In this document: positions 34,823 through 42,802 of the stretch, piece after piece
How positions within the stretch are numbered: position 1 is the first letter of the stretch
How the letters are laid out: each line of letters opens with the position of its first letter
Source of the DNA: Flavihumibacter sp. ZG627
Lineage (GTDB): Bacteria > Bacteroidota > Bacteroidia > Chitinophagales > Chitinophagaceae
Assembly (NCBI RefSeq): GCF_000814325.1
Contig: NZ_JPHF01000011.1
Span: 62,001-126,000 of the forward strand
Length of the DNA: 64,000 bases
Direction of reading: 5' to 3'
The notes under the pieces: model-generated
Database searches by the model: none
What the model was told of the DNA's origin: nothing
The model's input: only the letters and a program-made list of their open reading frames with translations
Made by a program: the position numbers and the translations under genes

Positions 34823-36304
34823 ATGAAATTGCAGCAAATTTTACCGGTTATCCTGATCAGTGCAGCCACTTCAATAGGGAGTATGTATGCTTACAATAAA
34901 TATGTAAGCAAAGAAGCATATACCTATATCGGATCAGACAGCAATCGTGTTCCTGTCAATTATGCAGGTTTTTTTGACGGTATTAATGGTAGTCCCACAG
35001 ACTTTAGTGATGCAGCAGCAAGCGCTATACCAGCAACAGTTCACATTAAAACAAAGAGTACTCGTACTGCCAGCAACAATCTTCCCAAACGTAGTCCCTT
35101 ATTCGATCTTTTCGGATTCGACTGGGATGAAGGCATGGCGCCCCGTTCATTACCACAAATGGCTTCCGGGTCAGGCGCCATTATAAGTGATGATGGTTAT
35201 ATCGTAACAAATAACCATGTGGTAGACGGAGCTGATGATATTACTGTAACTATGAGTGATAAGAAATCCTACAAGGCCAAGTTGGTGGCATCTGATCCAA
35301 GTAGTGATCTTGCATTGATCAAGATAGACGCAAAGGGGCTGCCATTCCTGATGTATGGCAATTCGGATGAAGTAAGAGTTGGACAGTGGGTTTTGGCGAT
35401 AGGATATCCCCTGAACCTGGAAACAACGGTTACTGCGGGTATCGTAAGTGCGAAAAGCCGGACCCTTGAAATTAACCGCAGGCAGAGCCGCACTCCTATT
35501 GAGTCTTTCATCCAAACAGATGCGGCAGTGAACCCAGGTAATAGTGGCGGACCGCTCATTAATACTGCCGGACAACTTATAGGAATTAATTCTGCTATTG
35601 CGTCTCCAACAGGATCTTATGCAGGCTATTCTTTTACCATTCCGGTTAATATGGTTAAGAAGATTGTAGCGGATCTTATGAAATTTGGAACAGTTCAGCG
35701 TGCTTATCTTGGTATTAACTATGCTCCTGATAATCTAAGCGAGGAAATAAAGACCAAGGAGGGGATTAAATCTGGCGAAGGAGTTTTTGTAATGGATGTT
35801 ACAAAAGATGGTGCGGCGGCAGCATCAGGTATTAAAAAAGGTGATTTTATTACTCGCATTAATAATGTACCTGTAAGATCCGGAGCTGAGATGGTGGGTC
35901 AGATTGCTACCTATAGGCCTGGTGATAAGGTAAAGATCGGCTTCCGCAGAGATGGAAAAGAAATGATAAGCGATGTGATTTTGAGGAATAGTAGCGGAAC
36001 AACTGATGTAGTTAAGACGAGCGTTTTAGATAAACTGGGCGCAGAAATGGCAACTATAGACGCAAAGCTTGCAAAAGAGATGGGAATCAAAGGTGGGGTG
36101 ATCGTGAAATCGATAGATGAAAATGGCGCCTTTTCTAAAACCAGAATGGAAGAAGGTTTTGTGATCCTCAAGGTGAATGGAAAAGAAGTGAATACTGTAG
36201 ATGACTTTCGTTTAGAAATGGAAAAGGCGGGAATCTCTGTAACGCTGGATGGAATGTATCCCGGATATGAGGGTGTTTTCAGATACCCAATGAAGTTAGA
36301 TTAA
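34823..36304 (+). CDS. degP: Do family serine endopeptidase (DegP/HtrA)
   Basis: A 493-residue periplasmic serine protease-chaperone of the HtrA family. An uncleaved or cleavable N-terminal hydrophobic segment is at ~7-24. The trypsin-like domain has the full triad: His132 (TNNHVVDG), Asp162 (SSDLALIKI) and Ser241 (NPGNSGGPL). Two PDZ domains follow at ~285-380 and ~395-490. It degrades or refolds damaged envelope proteins. The gene stands alone and ends at a strong palindromic terminator. Confidence 0.95.
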   Translation: MKLQQILPVILISAATSIGSMYAYNKYVSKEAYTYIGSDSNRVPVNYAGFFDGINGSPTDFSDAAASAIPATVHIKTKSTRTASNNLPKRSPLFDLFGFDWDEGMAPRSLPQMASGSGAIISDDGYIVTNNHVVDGADDITVTMSDKKSYKAKLVASDPSSDLALIKIDAKGLPFLMYGNSDEVRVGQWVLAIGYPLNLETTVTAGIVSAKSRTLEINRRQSRTPIESFIQTDAAVNPGNSGGPLINTAGQLIGINSAIASPTGSYAGYSFTIPVNMVKKIVADLMKFGTVQRAYLGINYAPDNLSEEIKTKEGIKSGEGVFVMDVTKDGAAAASGIKKGDFITRINNVPVRSGAEMVGQIATYRPGDKVKIGFRRDGKEMISDVILRNSSGTTDVVKTSVLDKLGAEMATIDAKLAKEMGIKGGVIVKSIDENGAFSKTRMEEGFVILKVNGKEVNTVDDFRLEMEKAGISVTLDGMYPGYEGVFRYPMKLD

Positions 36305-36322
36305 CAACAGAAAAACCAATAT

Positions 36323-36352
36323 AAAAAGCTACCTGAATTCAGGTAGCTTTTT
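36323..36352. terminator. Perfect palindromic terminator between degP and the GH13 gene
   Basis: Fifteen-base arms (36323-36337 and 36338-36352), beginning AAAAAGCTACC and ending GGTAGCTTTTT, are perfectly complementary. The hairpin lies 19 bases after the degP stop and 18 bases past the stop of the convergent GH13 gene, and it has T runs on both strands. Confidence 0.85.
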
Positions 36353-36369
36353 CATTTCGCTGAACCAAA

Positions 36370-37650
36370 TCATTTGACAAAAACGAGGTATTGCCACCCC
36401 TTGAGGTTAATGGTTGGTTGGGTGGTAAAATCATGCAGATCTCCACTAAATGCATTTGTGAATTCACCCCTTACATCTTCCCTATTAAACGAAATATCAG
36501 ATGCATCGGAAGCAGACAAATTAAGTATAACCAGCACTTCTCTGTTCCCTTTTTTTCTTATAAAGGAGAACAATCCTTCTTTGCTACCAGTATATATTCG
36601 TCGGGCAATAGCTTCTTTATCACCGGCTCTTAATGCTGGATTTGTTTTACGCAAATTCAGTAACACTTTATAAAATTCATGTAATTGGTAAGAGCCGTTC
36701 CACTCAATAGTATCCTTATCGAAAAATTTTAGTCTCTTTTTATTTGGCAACTCCTGTCCACTGTATATCATAGGAATTCCGTTCCAGGTAGCACTGAAAA
36801 CAGCAAATGCCAGGGCTGCCTCTCCATATTTTTCATATTCAGTTCCGTTCCAGCTGTTCTCATCATGGTTTGTTGTGAAGTACATTCTCACTGCAGCTGG
36901 AATAAAATGTTGTTCATACTTATGAAGAAGGTGGTCCAACCCATTAACATCAGTATTACCCTTACAAAAGTCGGCCGTTTTATGCATCCATTCCCAGGTA
37001 TAGGTTGCGTCAAATGCTTCATGATAATTAGCTTCTTCACATTCTGCAAGCCAGAACAACTTTCGCTCCCTGTCTAATTCCGTGCGGGCTTCTTTCCAGA
37101 AATCCAGCGGCACCAACATTGCCATATCACATCGAAAGCCATCAATACCAGTTTCCCTGACCCAAAACCGCATCGCTTCGATGAGTGCCAGGCGCATATC
37201 CCTGTTATTAAAATCAAGATCAATAACATCATCCCATCCGTTTGAGTCAAAAAAATGGCCGTGTTCATTGATCTTGAAAAAATCCGGATTGGTCTTCGTC
37301 CAGCTATGCCCCCAACCTGTATGGTTAGCTACCCAATCAATTATAACTTTTAATCCAAGTTCATGGGCTTTCGCCACCATTTTCCGGAAGTCGTCAAGAG
37401 AACCATATTCTGGATTTGTAGAGGTAAAATCGCAACAGGCATAATAACTTCCGAGGCTTCCCTTTCTTTGCTCGGTTGCGATTGGTGTTATGGGCATGAA
37501 CCACAATACTTCAACACCCATCTCTTTCAATCTGGGCATTTCACGGCTAAAAGCTTCAAAGGTGCCTTCCTTTGTATATTGACGGAGATTGACCTCGTAA
37601 ACATTTGTAGAGCGGACCCAATCCAGTGCTTCGAAAACAACATTACTCAT
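36370..37650 (-). CDS. GH13 alpha-amylase family glycosyl hydrolase
   Basis: A 426-residue glycoside hydrolase family 13 enzyme. I take the start at 37650 (MSNVVFEALDWVRSTNVYEV), as the 20 codons above it look untranslated. The (beta/alpha)8 barrel shows GLKVIIDWVANHTG (region I), GIDGFRCDMAML with the nucleophile Asp (II), WLAECEE with the acid Glu (III) and FTTNHDENSWNGTE with the transition-state Asp (IV). A C-terminal beta domain ends INLKGWQYLVFV. There is no signal peptide, so it acts in the cytoplasm on imported or stored alpha-glucans. Linkage specificity is not resolved. Confidence 0.92.
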   Translation of the reverse strand: MSNVVFEALDWVRSTNVYEVNLRQYTKEGTFEAFSREMPRLKEMGVEVLWFMPITPIATEQRKGSLGSYYACCDFTSTNPEYGSLDDFRKMVAKAHELGLKVIIDWVANHTGWGHSWTKTNPDFFKINEHGHFFDSNGWDDVIDLDFNNRDMRLALIEAMRFWVRETGIDGFRCDMAMLVPLDFWKEARTELDRERKLFWLAECEEANYHEAFDATYTWEWMHKTADFCKGNTDVNGLDHLLHKYEQHFIPAAVRMYFTTNHDENSWNGTEYEKYGEAALAFAVFSATWNGIPMIYSGQELPNKKRLKFFDKDTIEWNGSYQLHEFYKVLLNLRKTNPALRAGDKEAIARRIYTGSKEGLFSFIRKKGNREVLVILNLSASDASDISFNREDVRGEFTNAFSGDLHDFTTQPTINLKGWQYLVFVK

Positions 37651-37727
37651 TTTTATATAGGTTTTGAGAGTTGAGCGGGGTGAAAATAAGATAAAAAATC
37701 GCAAAGGCACTGCATGATCAAACCAAC

Positions 37728-37735
37728 TAACTTTG
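37728..37735 (+). promoter_or_regulatory. Candidate -7 element of ispH
   Basis: TAACTTTG matches TAnnTTTG and lies 37 bases before the ispH ATG. No clear TTTG is found at the usual -33 distance. Confidence 0.35.
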
Positions 37736-37772
37736 CAATTGTTTAAGTGAAAAGATCATCAATCGAGAAGTA

Positions 37773-39002
37773 ATGAAGCAATTTGATGTGCCTGTAAAAT
37801 ACCGTAGTCCTTTGATAACTGCCGTGAAGGAGAAAAGAAAGTTGGAAGACCGGTTAAAAAAAGATTTTACCCCAACAGAACTTGACCTGGGCAATTTAAA
37901 GGTTTTCCTTGCACGTCATTTCGGCTTTTGTTATGGAGTGGAAAACGCCATTGAGATTGCTTTCAGAACGGTAGATGAAAATCCCGGAAAGCGAATATTT
38001 CTGTTAAGTGAAATGATCCACAATCCACAGGTAAATGCAGATTTACAAAAGCACGGAGTTCAATTTCTTCAGGACACTTACGGCAAACAAATCATTCCGT
38101 TCGATGAGATAAATGCAAATGACATTGTTCTGATTCCGGCATTTGGCACCACACTGGCAATTGAAAAAATGCTTCGCGATAAGGGCATCCAAACTGAAAA
38201 ATATAATACAACCTGTCCTTTCGTTGAAAAGGTTTGGAATCGAAGTGAGCAGATCGCCTCTAAAGGATATAGTATTATAATACATGGTAAACCCATGCAT
38301 GAAGAAACCCGTGCGACATTTTCCCATGCTGCTGCCAATGCGCCCGCGGTTATATTAAATGACTTTCACGACGCTGAAATCCTGGGTGGATTCATTAAGG
38401 GGGAATTACCGCCTGATTCATTTTATGAGATTTTCAAGGGGCGCTATACTGAGGGCTTTGATGTTTCGAAAGATCTTGGCCGATTTGGTGTGGTTAATCA
38501 GACTACGCAACTTGCCAGCGATACCCAGGAAATTGCGGAATATTTAAAAATGCTGGTAATGGAACATTATCAACTAGATTCTTCCACCATTAATCAAAGA
38601 TTTGCTGACACCCGTGATACCCTATGTTATGCAACCAATGACAATCAAACGGCAGTGTCAGGAATGCTTGAAACGTCTGCTGATCTTGCCATAGTTGTGG
38701 GAGGATACAATTCATCTAATACTACCCACCTGGTTGAGTTATGCGAAAAGAAATTACCCACCTACTTTATAAATAACCCGGATAAATTAATCTCCCCAAA
38801 CGAGATCCAACATTTTGATTTTCATACTAAAAGGGAATTAGTTTCGACCAATTATTTACCAAGTCTCCGCCCGGTTAGGATATTAATTACAAGTGGAGCC
38901 TCGTGCCCCGATGCAATTGTAGAAGACGTAATTAGAAAATTAGCAGTTTTTACCGATTCCTTTGATGGAGTGGAAAGATATCTTCATACGATTACTCATT
39001 AG
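37773..39002 (+). CDS. ispH: 4-hydroxy-3-methylbut-2-enyl diphosphate reductase
   Basis: IspH makes IPP and DMAPP in the last step of the MEP isoprenoid pathway, using a [4Fe-4S] cluster. The three cluster cysteines are Cys53 (FGFCYGVENAI), the Cys in NTTCPFVEKVW and that in GASCPDAIVE. The glutamate/threonine substrate segment and the VVGGYNSSNTTHL loop are present. At 409 residues it is the long form, with about 40 extra N-terminal residues and an enlarged middle domain compared with E. coli (316). It supplies precursors for the polyprenyl synthase at 52174. Confidence 0.93.
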   Translation: MKQFDVPVKYRSPLITAVKEKRKLEDRLKKDFTPTELDLGNLKVFLARHFGFCYGVENAIEIAFRTVDENPGKRIFLLSEMIHNPQVNADLQKHGVQFLQDTYGKQIIPFDEINANDIVLIPAFGTTLAIEKMLRDKGIQTEKYNTTCPFVEKVWNRSEQIASKGYSIIIHGKPMHEETRATFSHAAANAPAVILNDFHDAEILGGFIKGELPPDSFYEIFKGRYTEGFDVSKDLGRFGVVNQTTQLASDTQEIAEYLKMLVMEHYQLDSSTINQRFADTRDTLCYATNDNQTAVSGMLETSADLAIVVGGYNSSNTTHLVELCEKKLPTYFINNPDKLISPNEIQHFDFHTKRELVSTNYLPSLRPVRILITSGASCPDAIVEDVIRKLAVFTDSFDGVERYLHTITH

Positions 39003-39013
39003 AAGCTGAAATT

Positions 39014-39031
39014 GGGTGTTTTCACCCTTTT
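39014..39031 (+). terminator. Short terminator after ispH
   Basis: GGGTG (39014-39018) and CACCC (39023-39027) pair around TTTT and are followed by TTTT, starting 11 bases after the ispH stop. Confidence 0.65.
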
Positions 39032-39035
39032 AAAT

Positions 39036-39067
39036 GAATTTGACAGGTATTAATTTGTGTCAAATTC
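39036..39067. promoter_or_regulatory. Inverted repeat before the first 7-TM gene (possible operator)
   Basis: GAATTTGACA (39036-39045) and TGTCAAATTC (39058-39067) are perfect 10-base complements separated by 12 bases, and they end six bases before the ATG at 39074. The spacing (22 bases centre to centre, two helical turns) suits a dimeric regulator. As RNA, it could also hide the start of the gene. Either would control the first signalling module. Confidence 0.5.
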
Positions 39068-39073
39068 AAGGGC

Positions 39074-39757
39074 ATGGAACTATATCAAAAATTCCAGGTA
39101 GTTCAATTCGTAGTAATTTTAGCAACTTGTTTAGTTGGGTTACGACTTTTAAGGGAAGGGAAATCCCCAGAAAAAACCTACATACTTCCTTTTTGTATAA
39201 TTGATTTAGTTGTTACAGGGGTAATAGTGATAAATCATTTAATCGGCCGTTATCCAAATTATTTTCAAATTATAATTATTATTTTTTCATGGTGTGAAAT
39301 CTTTTTTATATCCCAATATATTTCATCTGTAATTGGCAGAAAAAAATACACACTTAGAATTGTTGCAATTTGCTTCCTGTCACCTATCTGTTCATATATA
39401 CTTCTACACGATTACACATTATTTCCAATGCTGATTACTGGAATATACTTATCATACAACTGCTACTTGTATTTAGAATTTTTAATTACTCACAAGAACA
39501 ATGTCAATGTAAGTACAACACCACATTATTGGATAATATTGGGAACTATTGTCTGCTATACTGCATCAATACCTTATTGGATAAGTGAGATCTTATTCAA
39601 ATTAAGCAATATCGAAGAACTCAATTACGAACTATCGCAGATTCTATTCACCATTTTTGTGATTTTAAATATCTGCTTGCATTTAATATTCATTAAAGCA
39701 TTTATATGCAAATATCAACAACACAAATTATTACTTGGACAATTTCAGTCTCAGTAG
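39074..39757 (+). CDS. 7-TM membrane protein of signalling module 1 (putative sensor)
   Basis: A 227-residue integral membrane protein of no family I recognise. Seven hydrophobic segments can be drawn at about 8-28, 36-56, 62-84, 91-110, 114-134, 149-170 and 185-210, with short loops and a basic cytoplasmic tail. TM3 has an embedded Glu (SWCEIFFIS) and TM6 opens PHYWIILG, both shared with the protein at 42065. Its last 52 bases overlap the kinase gene, so translation is probably coupled and the proteins may form one complex. Base composition is clearly more AT-rich than around it. A sensing role is inference. Confidence 0.68.
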   Translation: MELYQKFQVVQFVVILATCLVGLRLLREGKSPEKTYILPFCIIDLVVTGVIVINHLIGRYPNYFQIIIIIFSWCEIFFISQYISSVIGRKKYTLRIVAICFLSPICSYILLHDYTLFPMLITGIYLSYNCYLYLEFLITHKNNVNVSTTPHYWIILGTIVCYTASIPYWISEILFKLSNIEELNYELSQILFTIFVILNICLHLIFIKAFICKYQQHKLLLGQFQSQ

Positions 39758-40503
39758 TGAGTTTAATAATTCTACTACTTTTTGTATATCGCTTAATAAT
39801 CCTACACATCAAAAACAAGTCTGAAATGACTGAGTTAATTGGAGATTTAATCATTGAAAAGGATAAACAAGTTTTAATATCCAAAATTAAAACTCAAGAA
39901 GACACTATGGATAAAATCTCTAAAGAAATTCATGATAACATTAACCAGGTATTAGCCTTATCAAAATTAAACTTAGATATTGCAATAATGGAAAATAATC
40001 AAATAAATAATAATCTTAAACTATCCCAAGATTTCTTAATTCGAGGCATAGTGGAATTAAACAATATTTCAAAAGGTTTAGGTGCAGATTTTATTAAGGA
40101 GACTGGTTTACTGCGAAGTATGGAGATTGAATGCGAGAGAATAAATTCAATGAATAGAACTCAAATTTACGTTTATACAGATGGTGATTTTGTAAGGCCT
40201 GGTGAGGAAGTCGAAATTGTTCTTTATAGGATTTTTCAAGAAGTAATAAAAAATGCAATGTTACACGGCAAGGCATCTGAGGTCGAAATTAAAATTAAAT
40301 GCAGAGGCCATCTTATTGAATGTTCCTTTAAGGACAATGGAATTGGATTTGAATTAGATAATTATAATTCACCAAATAATCTACATTCCGGATTAAAAAA
40401 CATAAAAAAAAGAATTTCTGCGTTAGATGGAGATTTGGAAATCAAATCAATTATAGGAACTGGTACAAACATTGTTGTTAAGGTGCCAACTAATATTTTA
40501 TAA
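39706..40503 (+). CDS. Sensor histidine kinase, module 1 (HisKA_3 type)
   Basis: A 265-residue histidine kinase. One TM helix (~8-32) is followed by a coiled coil (~36-70), a HisKA_3-like dimerisation helix with His76 in SKEIHDNINQVL, and a HATPase domain with the N box (EVIKNAMLHGKA), an intact G1 box (DNGIG) and a G2 segment (HSGLKNIKKRI). It has no sensor domain of its own, which fits signal input through the overlapping 7-TM gene. Its output is probably the convergent response regulator that ends seven bases away. The ATG at 39706 is chosen because the next in-frame starts would lose the TM helix. Confidence 0.88.
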   Translation: MQISTTQIITWTISVSVVSLIILLLFVYRLIILHIKNKSEMTELIGDLIIEKDKQVLISKIKTQEDTMDKISKEIHDNINQVLALSKLNLDIAIMENNQINNNLKLSQDFLIRGIVELNNISKGLGADFIKETGLLRSMEIECERINSMNRTQIYVYTDGDFVRPGEEVEIVLYRIFQEVIKNAMLHGKASEVEIKIKCRGHLIECSFKDNGIGFELDNYNSPNNLHSGLKNIKKRISALDGDLEIKSIIGTGTNIVVKVPTNIL

Positions 40504-40510
40504 TATTTTA

Positions 40511-41170
40511 CTAATCAATAATCTTATTTCTCATTCCATACATAATTAATCCTGCAATAGTTTTGGCCCCTACCTTGGACTTCATATTCTGACGAATTGT
40601 TTCAATTGTCCTTGGGCTTAAAAATACTTCCTTTGATATCTCTTCTGTCGTTTTGTCTTCTGCCAAAAGTTTTAAAATCCGAACCTCTTTCTCTGAAAAT
40701 TTTATGGGATTTGGATAAAATTGTCTGACTGCTTTTTTAGTTTGAAGCTTTGATAATACTGCTTTATTTACTAAGTCATTAAAATAGAAATCTTCATTCA
40801 TACAAGCTAAAATTGCTTGATATATCTCTTCAGGATCGGTGGTTTTTGTCAAATATGCATTTGCACCTAGTTCCATCATCTTACTGATCATTTCCTGATC
40901 ATCATACATCGTAAGAACAATGATTCTCACATCATCATACTCTTTACGTAATAAACCAATCGCATTTACACCATCCATTTCTGGCATCCTAATATCCATT
41001 AATAAGACATCAGGCTTTTTTAACTGCATCTTGTGCATAAGATCCTTCCCATCTTCTGCTTCCCATAATATTTTGAGATAATCTTTGTCTTTAAGGGCCA
41101 TACGAATACCGTCCCTAAAAATCTTATGGTCATCTGCAATACTAATCTTGATACTTAACTCAGTACTCAT
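40511..41170 (-). CDS. NarL/LuxR family response regulator, module 1
   Basis: A 219-residue response regulator. The receiver domain (~8-125) has the acidic pair ADDHKIF, phosphoacceptor Asp59 (LLMDIRMP), and the switch Thr and Lys (VLTMYDD, LTKTTDP). The C-terminal LuxR-type helix-turn-helix (~155-215) reads FSEKEVRILKLLAEDKTTEE, then LSPRTIETIRQNM. The start at 41170 (MSTELSIKIS) is preferred; an open frame to 41254 would add 28 residues unlike other regulators. It faces the kinase tail-to-tail, so it has its own promoter. Confidence 0.9.
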   Translation of the reverse strand: MSTELSIKISIADDHKIFRDGIRMALKDKDYLKILWEAEDGKDLMHKMQLKKPDVLLMDIRMPEMDGVNAIGLLRKEYDDVRIIVLTMYDDQEMISKMMELGANAYLTKTTDPEEIYQAILACMNEDFYFNDLVNKAVLSKLQTKKAVRQFYPNPIKFSEKEVRILKLLAEDKTTEEISKEVFLSPRTIETIRQNMKSKVGAKTIAGLIMYGMRNKIID

Positions 41171-41629
41171 AGGTATAGGCAGTTTTTTAGGATCTTCTTT
41201 TGGTTCATTTAACGCAAATAAGGACATTCTCGTATTTCCACGCGAAAATTTCACTTTTCCGGAAACAAATAAATAGCATCAATAAGAATGGACTGGGAAA
41301 ATTACTATCGTAAAACTAACCGCTAAAATGGTATTAAAGAAGAAGTTAGAGCTACTAAAAACTTATTATTTATACCCAGAAACCATTATGAAAAAAATAA
41401 TTCATGCTGAAATTCAATTTCATTGACCGTATTTTTACTATATTTATATAGTAGTTTTACTAAATTTTAGTTCGTATGTTTACGAAATAAATCTTCGTAA
41501 ATGCACTAGGGCATTGAATTTTAGTCAATTTATAACAATTTCCTGATGATAAGCCCTATTGATACTGGTTTTTTTTTGCGGGTTATTCACATTCTGAAAA
41601 CCAAACCCTTCTTACTAAAACTTACTATT
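41171..41629. other. AT-rich intergenic control region between the two modules
   Basis: No gene is supported except a doubtful upstream extension of the regulator (to 41254). The region should carry the leftward regulator promoter and the rightward promoter of the 126-residue protein gene. It contains the TTCGTA half-site array (41471-41501), and long A/T runs make promoter boxes hard to single out. Confidence 0.5.
41471..41501. promoter_or_regulatory. Array of TTCGTA/TACGAA half-sites
   Basis: TTCGTA (41471-41476) pairs with TACGAA (41481-41486) across 4 bases. The same TTTACGAA (41479-41486) also pairs perfectly with TTCGTAAA (41494-41501) across 7 bases. Three alternating half-sites upstream of a gene and next to two NarL-type regulators look like an operator. 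It could also be a 5' hairpin. Confidence 0.45.
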
Positions 41630-42007
41630 ATGACTCAAAATGAAATTTTGACCGCTAACCTGGCAGCTGTTGGAGAAGATATTGGCCAAGAGCTGGGCGC
41701 CAAAATGGTTAAGGATTTCCAGGATAACAATCCAAATGAAACAGAGTGGTTTTATGCTGGTCGTAACATTTTAGACAAAATTCTTTCTCAACCTGGTTGC
41801 GTAGGAATTCGAATGTACAATGCTATTGATGAAGATGGCAATAAAACCCTGGTATTTGTTGGTATTGATGCACAGGAAAATATTATTGTTGAATACACTA
41901 CTATTTCTACGGAAGGTCAATTAACCAAAGAAAAGGGTATTGTAGCCGATCGAATTAATAGACCTGGTACCAAAGAAACTGGGATTACTCTTGATTGGTG
42001 GGCTTAA
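41630..42007 (+). CDS. Unassigned 125-residue cytoplasmic protein between signalling modules
   Basis: A small protein of about 125 residues, start MTQNEILTANLAAVGEDIG at 41630; an open frame to 41546 is considered leader. It has no signal peptide or TM helix. The first half is helical and acidic (AKMVKDFQDNNPNETEWFYA); the second half is mostly strands (GIRMYNAIDEDGNKTLVFVG) and ends TGITLDWWA. I recall similar unnamed proteins in other Bacteroidota but know no function. Codon use here looks less AT-rich than in the flanking membrane protein genes. It may be a target of, or partner in, the neighbouring regulators. Confidence 0.65.
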   Translation: MTQNEILTANLAAVGEDIGQELGAKMVKDFQDNNPNETEWFYAGRNILDKILSQPGCVGIRMYNAIDEDGNKTLVFVGIDAQENIIVEYTTISTEGQLTKEKGIVADRINRPGTKETGITLDWWA

Positions 42008-42020
42008 TTAGTCATTTGTA

Positions 42021-42051
42021 TTTTATTAACTCATTGGTATTGCTATATTTG
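42021..42051 (+). promoter_or_regulatory. Candidate promoter of signalling module 2
   Basis: TATATTTG (42044-42051) matches TAnnTTTG, with TTTT (42021-42024) 19 bases upstream as an imperfect -33 element. The ATG at 42065 is 13 bases downstream of the -7 box, so the leader would be short. Confidence 0.45.
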
Positions 42052-42064
42052 GGATATCAATCCC

Positions 42065-42778
42065 ATGAATAGTATTCTATTTTACGGAACATATTTAACA
42101 AGTTTTATACCCTTACTGGTATTTGTTATTTTCTTTAAAAGAAATAATAATCAACCAGTAAGGGTTATTGCATTATACCAGTTTTATTCAATTCTTAATG
42201 ACATCCTTATAACTTTTGTAAAAAACAAGCAAAATTCAAACAGTCTTCATGTTGAATCTATTCTCTCATCATTATTTACAACTGTAGAATTCTTATTCTT
42301 TAGTGCCTTTTTCCTACTCATAATTAAAAATAAATCCAATAGAAAGGCTATCTATTTTGGAATATCAATCTTTCTGATAGTTTCTCTTATTGATTTCTTC
42401 TTTTTATTTAAGGGAACTCAAAATCAGAACATATTTAGCACAATTCCAATTAGTATCAGTGCTATTACGTTAATAATATTCAGTATTTTATATTTATTTG
42501 AGCAGATTCAAAATCCAGAAGTTTCATTCATTTACAGTAAATCTAATTTTTGGATTGTAGTAGGTATAATGCTCTATTTTGCTGGAACCTTCTTTTTATT
42601 CCTTCAATTTTCCGAGCTCTCTTCACAAGAACAATACAGCTACTGGATTATCAATTGGGTATGCATAATCTTAAAAAACATTCTATTCTCTATTGCATTT
42701 TATTTACCCAAAGAAAACCCTTACCATATTGAAAATGAAATAAAAACAGAATTTTCCTTATTCAAAGAACTTGACTAA
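42065..42778 (+). CDS. 7-TM membrane protein of signalling module 2 (putative sensor)
   Basis: A 237-residue integral membrane protein with seven predicted helices at about 4-24, 32-50, 63-86, 90-111, 120-142, 157-180 and 192-212, and a short acidic cytoplasmic tail. TM3 has a buried Glu (FTTVEFLFFSAFF) and TM6 opens SNFWIVVG, matching the layout and motifs of the 39074 protein, so the two are probably distant paralogues. No family is recognised. The kinase gene follows 24 bases downstream in the same direction. A role as the detached sensor of that kinase is inferred from its repeated position. Confidence 0.68.
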   Translation: MNSILFYGTYLTSFIPLLVFVIFFKRNNNQPVRVIALYQFYSILNDILITFVKNKQNSNSLHVESILSSLFTTVEFLFFSAFFLLIIKNKSNRKAIYFGISIFLIVSLIDFFFLFKGTQNQNIFSTIPISISAITLIIFSILYLFEQIQNPEVSFIYSKSNFWIVVGIMLYFAGTFFLFLQFSELSSQEQYSYWIINWVCIILKNILFSIAFYLPKENPYHIENEIKTEFSLFKELD

Positions 42779-42802
42779 CTAACCCAAACCCTAGCCCATA
42801 AA

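Noticed and set aside
40511-41254. Longer response regulator beginning at 41254
   Set aside because: The extra 28 residues are basic and unlike receiver-domain N-termini; MSTELSIKIS at 41170 fits the family.
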